The notes under the pieces were generated by a model. The model ran no database searches. It had not been told where the DNA came from and saw only the letters and a list, made by a program, of their open reading frames with translations. The position numbers and the translations under genes were made by a program. A stretch of 34,487 bases of DNA, from NCBI GenBank assembly GCA_002803225.1, contig NXFV01000935.1, positions 1 through 34,487 on the forward strand, in the 5' to 3' direction. Shown here piece by piece: positions 30,174 through 34,487 of this stretch. Within the stretch, counting starts at the first letter, position 1, and the number at the start of each line of letters is the position of its first letter. This DNA comes from Gamarada debralockiae (lineage: Eukaryota; Ascomycota; Leotiomycetes; Helotiales; Hyphodiscaceae).

Positions 30174-31890
30174 CGAACAGAGTAAAGGGCGCCGGCGCCT
30201 CAACCCCCAGCCAGCTGCACAGGCGAGAGTGGATGATCTACGAAATGCCTGCAGTTATCGTGACCCAATTAATGGCCGGTAATGATTTGAAATTATTATT
30301 TCGGAGAATTTTATGATCGAAGGATTGGTTGTTGCAGTGTTTTGGACACGGTTGAACAGCGCCCTGGGGAGTGAACGGACGTCTGCTTCCCATCATTTCC
30401 ACATTGGCAGCTGGCGTTTGCTAGTTCTGTTGATCTCAAGATCTCTCAGCCACCAGTGGCTTGTCGAAGAAGATGGACAAGGCACTGTACTCAATGCGGT
30501 TTGGCAGTCGTAAGTGTATCCATTCTCTCCTTTTCTTCAGTACACCACATCCCCGCGCATAAGCTACTCCATGTTTGACGTATCACGGCATCGAAGGAGA
30601 TCTTCAGACGTTATCCGCTCGACCATCATCGCGCTGGGCGTCATCAAAAGCCAAATCCGGCAGACACGAAGAACAGAACCGCCAGCTTCAAATCCATCTC
30701 ACGATCTTTAGGACAAGCGGATGTGGCATCTCCTGGACTTGGGGCAAATTTGAGCTTCAACATCAATTAACAGATCGTGAGGTTCAATCTCTATCCAACA
30801 CCCCACGTGCTTCAGCTGCATCATGAACCAAGGGCAGAAATCTCCAAGCGAAGACCAAGAGTAGGGAGATGTAATACAGCAAATGCACGTCGTCCTGCTT
30901 GATCCTGATCCGGAGACCCTTTTGATGGATGATGCAATCGATTTCTGTGGTGGCCCAGCCTTCAGGTTCAGATCATTGGGAAATAGAGGAAAATCTGATA
31001 AGAGCAGCCATGGGTAATGAGAATCAGGGTTCTGTGGATCCAATGCCCCGTGACGGTGATGCTGGTAGTTCTCCGCAAGCAGAGAACCTCTGACGGGAAG
31101 GATTCCATGCACAGCTGAAACCAGCAATTCGGCCTGAGGCCATGGCCTAAAAGCTTAAGGAAGTGTACATGTCGTAAAACTCTCGCGCTGATCTCGTCTA
31201 GATCGCCGCATCTCAGTCCTGAGAAAGCATCTAATCGGCCTCACCGTGCCAATCATCCCTGCTGAGATTCCATAGCTTCAAGACCCAATACAAGTCAGCG
31301 ATTTGACAGGTGCTACAGAACCTTGCCTTCATACACTCAAACGAGAGATTGCGACCTGGATGTCGACAGGGTTCCGGTTTCCATGTCGAGGTCCCTTTTC
31401 ACCTGCAAGATCACTCCAGTATCAAAGTCAAATTTGTAGGGAGGAGAAAGATTGGGCAAGTCAACCGGATGGGAATTCCTGACTCCTCTCCTAGTTGCGT
31501 CCCGCTCCGCTCCCCTGTACGTGCAAAAGACTTACCACGACATAATCATCCAGCCTTGCAGCTCGTCGCCACGCTTCAAAGTTTAATCGTGCCACCGAGG
31601 GGACCAGGACAAAAGGACCAAGTTTGAAGACTCTTTTGCATAGCCACTTTTCAACATCATTGTTTTTACTATTGAACCGTCACAACCGTTCTTCGCCTGA
31701 CATTCTCAAGCTCAACCGAGCCAACGACAGAGGCAAGCCTTAGTCTCGCCGCCTTGTTTCTATCAACCTTTTCCCTTTTTACTTGCTTAGATCAAATGCT
31801 TCTTCTAACGCCTGTCATAGATGATGTAGCCATCTTCTATCCCTCTAAGGATTTTGCTTAGCTACGTAATTTCAGGGTCCTTTGCTATGA
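30174..31890. other. Gene-free stretch between two divergent genes
   Basis: No gene is supported. The open frames at 30313-30826 and 30708-31127 overlap in several frames without protein-like patterns. The first part should hold the promoter of the disordered-protein gene and the second part that of the stress-type gene. The stretch 31620-31800 is pyrimidine-rich, as is usual for fungal promoters. A decayed gene could be hidden at 30900-31500, but nothing recognisable remains. Confidence 0.35.
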
Positions 31891-31900
31891 GGGTATATAA
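31512..31900 (+). promoter_or_regulatory. Candidate promoter of the His-rich stress-type gene
   Basis: A TATATAA box lies at 31894-31900, about 105 bp before the ATG at 32003. Two stress-response-element cores, CCCCT at 31512-31516 and AGGGG at 31598-31602, lie 400-490 bp upstream of the ATG. In fungi these cores bind Msn2/4-type zinc-finger regulators. The assignment is inference from position and motif only; such 5-mers are common by chance. Confidence 0.35.
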
Positions 31901-32002
31901 CTCCCACCACTGCTCTCCCAATGTCTCCTCCTTCATACAATATCATCATTGTACCCCAAACTAACTTCATCAAACTAAATCAACTTCAATCAATAAATCA
32001 AA

Positions 32003-32888
32003 ATGGACAAGTCAAAGGCAGTAGTTTCTGGTTTCCTTTCCAAGGATGGAAAACACGACACCACTGTCCACGAGGTATGTTCTCGAAAGCTCACATCCGC
32101 TATATGCATCACTAACTCCAGCAGGCTACCAACCCCAGCCGTCAGAAACGAGAACATCCGACGCACTCAACATGAGAACGTGCAGACTGCCGTCAACCGT
32201 GAAGTTCACCAAGACCACCATCGAACCTCGCTTCAGCGAATCCAATACAAGGAGGTTCTCCCGAGCAACACACCCACAACATGGCCGGTGTCGAGAACCG
32301 CAACAACGATCACGTTAAGCAACGCCTCGCCACTGAGCAAGCTCAATCCAAGAACACCCGCACCGTCGGTGACACTCAGCACACCTCATCTCCCAACCAA
32401 ACTGTTTCAGGCGAGCACCTCCACCACCACATCCACGAGAACATCCAGCCCGTCATGCAAAAAGAGACCGTCCAGCCATCCGTCGTCCCACACCACCGTC
32501 CCTGTTCACGAGGTCTATCAAAACGAGGCCAAGCACCATACTGCCACCCAACTCCCGTCACCATGGACGAGTTCCAGAAGCAGGGTGAACACCTTGGCGG
32601 TCGCAAGGAGCGCACCGATGCTTTCGGCGGCGAGCCAAAGTCTATTGGCGGTTCCCTCAGCGGCGCTGGCGCACGCGTGACCATTTCTTTGACTGATGCT
32701 GATGATAGAGCTCACGACTCTCACGGTGCCGGCCATGACCTTGGCACGACTGGATCTTCTCGCACCACCGACACGAACGGTACCACTGGAACTGGCGTTG
32801 ACAGCACTGGCAAGAAGCCCAGCTTGATGGACGAGCTAAACTCAAAAAGGATGCTGATGGTGATGAAAAAGCTGGCATTATGAAATAG
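32003..32888 (+). pseudogene. His-rich hydrophilic stress/allergen-like protein with several frameshifts
   Basis: Exon 1 (32003-32074) encodes MDKSKAVVSGFLSKDGKH and ends in TTVHE. A GTATGT...CAG intron (32075-32124, with CTAAC branch) follows. Downstream, protein-like pieces of one conserved ascomycete family alternate between two frames: AVRNENIRRTQHENV, NREVHQDHH, then VENRNNDHVKQRL, EQAQSKNTRT, SGEHLHHHIHENIQPV, then HTTVPVHEVYQNEAKHH, then MDEFQKQG, LGGRKERTDAFGG and KKPSLMD. Five one-base-type shifts are needed, at runs near 32133-32136, 32260-32262, 32487-32489, 32552-32559 and 32844-32848; the natural stop would be TAG at 32886-32888. Relatives are small, very hydrophilic, stress- or conidiation-associated proteins of unknown biochemical role. 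Because the pieces themselves are well preserved, recent loss or sequencing error in homopolymers are both possible. Confidence 0.65.
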
Positions 32889-34426
32889 ATGATTACCAGA
32901 TTCTTCCTGCTGTGCTTGTAAATAGATATAAGCCTAGCGCATCAGCGTTTTGGAGCTGCATGTAGAAATGTAAAGTAATATACTCGCATACTTTATTGGC
33001 TGCGCAGACGTGAACATGCCGCTAGGAATTATTTGAGAACGATGAACGTCGGACATGGAATTTATGTGTCGCACCTCAGCACTTCGTGGGCCGGGCTTCC
33101 AAAATCCTTGCCGTCGACTCCTGACACATCCATTTCACAACGCGTCAGAAATTACTTCACTTTCAAGTAGGTCCTTTGTTTACTTCGAACTACGATCTGC
33201 AATAAAACGCCTCCATCCACACTCGCTCCATCTGGTTGAACGATTTGCACAACTTCCGAGAAGGGGTCAAGCACCAACCATCAGTCATGTGACTCTCCAC
33301 ACAGGCCATTGGAGTCCTCACAACATACCTCTTGGCCTCGAGGAACACAAAGTTGACAGCTAAATGTACGATATCTTCTCACACGGTTTCTCCTTTTATT
33401 GATATTTAACTTTGCCGTTATGCTTGTCTTCTCCTTCTACTCCCAGCTTAATATTAAGTTTCAAAGCACATCTGAACAACTTCAAAACGTTTATAAAGCA
33501 TCTCGAACCCAATCTCAAATATTGAAATTCACAACGTAAAATACAGCTTCTTTTTTTTTTCTGCCTTTAAGTCGCTTGGCTGTAAACCTCAATAGCTCTC
33601 AGTTCTCAACTTGCATTCCGTATCTTATCTACAATAATGCTTGGCTCGGGTCAAATCTTAGAATAATAATACCAGATTTTTTATGATTCTTAAACAGCCA
33701 CCATCACGTTTAAGAATGCTTTTATATATCTCACATCCTTTGTCCGGATTCTGTCTAAAGTCATGGAAGCAGGTCAAGACTGATCAGAAAACCCATCTCC
33801 ATAGATTCTAAGCGTTTAGAAAAATGTTTCTGAGGTCTGTGATGAGATGTGACAACAAAATTTCGCTTTTTTTCTCTCCCGTGGATGTGATTGGGCCCGC
33901 ACATGGATGAAGTCAAAGGAGAGTTGTTATCACATGGCTCGCTCAGCTTTACCGCTTCTCTCTCGTGTCTTGATTCTACATTACATGCGAGTTATATGTT
34001 AACTCTTAAGCCCTACTCAATCAATCCTTAAAATATATGACTTCTCAGTTTAAGTAAGTTCATAACCAGATTCTAAGATTCTGAGTGAAGAGTACTAAAT
34101 TACGCTCAAAATGCTGAGAAATGGTTACAGGACCCTTAGAAAATGCTTCTAAGTTGAATCTGAATCAAATATGACATCTGAGATGAGACGTGCAACAAAA
34201 ATTGGCGTATATCTCTTTCGGATTTCATTGGAGGGCTCAAGTGTGAAGTGGTGAATCGGATGGACTGAAATTGATATCACTTGGCCATTCGCCGGATTGA
34301 CTTGGGAGGTCGTAAATGCTTATAAAACATTTCCAGGACTGTCACACGCAACAAAAAAGTCCAAGTTCTTTCTCAGCAGCTAATTGGCTATCTCAAGTTC
34401 TGTGAAGGAAAGAGGAGGTGCGATGA
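32889..34426. other. Gene-free AT-rich stretch
   Basis: No gene is supported. An open frame at 33055-33363 has no recognisable features. A T10-type tract lies near 33550. Beyond 33640 the sequence is AT-rich and appears to contain an old, diverged duplication, described separately. The right end is the insertion point of a DNA transposon. Confidence 0.4.
33837..34290 (+). repeat. Diverged direct repeat of about 343-bp spacing
   Basis: A block with GATGAGA, GTG and CAACAAAA at 33841-33860 recurs at 34181-34200. A block TATCACATGGC at 33929-33939 recurs as TATCACTTGGC at 34275-34285. Spacing is about 340-346 bp in both cases. A weaker third CAACAAAA block lies at 34349. This suggests an old tandem duplication or two relics of one element. 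Confidence 0.35.
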
Positions 34427-34487
34427 TACAGTAGAACCTCGCTATAAGAATACGATCGGGACCCGAAAATCATAAGAATATAGTCAG
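34427..34487 (+). mobile_element. Terminal inverted repeat of a Fot1/pogo-like Tc1-mariner transposon (cut by window edge)
   Basis: After a TA dinucleotide at 34427-34428 the sequence reads CAGTAGAACCTCGCTATAA, the typical outer end of pogo/Fot1-class elements. The inner part has GGGACCCGAAAA and ATAAGAATATAG, also usual in this class. The element must continue to the right. The TA fits the known TA target preference. The transposase is not in the window. Confidence 0.7.

Noticed and set aside
30708..31127. 139-codon minus frame
   Set aside because: No start context, no recognisable domain, and other frames in the same stretch are equally open.

Overview
The window looks like nuclear DNA of a filamentous ascomycete (Pezizomycotina). 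Evidence: short spliceosomal introns (43-142 nt) with GTAAGT/GTATGT-type donors and CTAAC-like branch sites; fungus-specific families (Fungal_trans and Fungal_trans_2 regulators, a UstYa-like/DUF3328 relic, a HeLo-like N-terminal protein, a disordered ascomycete protein); and fungal Ty1/copia and Fot1/pogo element remnants. I cannot name the species. The window is gene-poor and rich in relics. Six genes read as intact and at least seven loci are broken.

Left part (1-8.0 kb): a Ty1/copia element on the minus strand runs off the left edge. Its gag-protease-integrase frame can be followed for 2.7 kb through 14 stop codons. It is followed by a half-tRNA-Met-type primer site and a 509-bp LTR. The LTR sits inside a decayed Zn2Cys6 transcription-factor gene (3.4-4.8 kb). 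A decayed amidohydrolase gene follows (6.5-8.0 kb).

Middle (8.3-18.2 kb): a three-exon gene with a HeLo-like N-terminus, whose first intron must be a GC-AG intron to keep frame; a UstYa-like pseudogene; an intact Old Yellow Enzyme-type flavin oxidoreductase; a perfect 32-bp inverted repeat; and an intact six-exon Fungal_trans_2 regulator. Divergent from the regulator lies the most striking gene: an intronless 644-codon gene for a bacterial-type GlgE (alpha-1,4-glucan:maltose-1-phosphate maltosyltransferase) with all three catalytic acids in place. This suggests transfer from bacteria.

Right part (18.2-34.5 kb): a frameshifted gene of unknown family; LTR fragments on both sides of an intact single-exon cytochrome P450; a pepsin-like gene with one internal stop and non-canonical catalytic motifs; about 3 kb of gene-free repeat-derived DNA; a conserved 909-residue disordered protein gene; a His-rich hydrophilic stress-type gene with five apparent one-base indels; and, at the right edge, the terminal inverted repeat of a Fot1/pogo-like DNA transposon.

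The regulator, flavin oxidoreductase, UstYa relic and P450 are enzyme types often found together in secondary-metabolism loci. No backbone synthase (PKS, NRPS, RiPP precursor or terpene cyclase) is visible, so a decayed or scattered cluster is only a possibility. Coordinates of exons and lesions come from reading the sequence by eye. Family assignments rest on recognised motifs, not on database searches.
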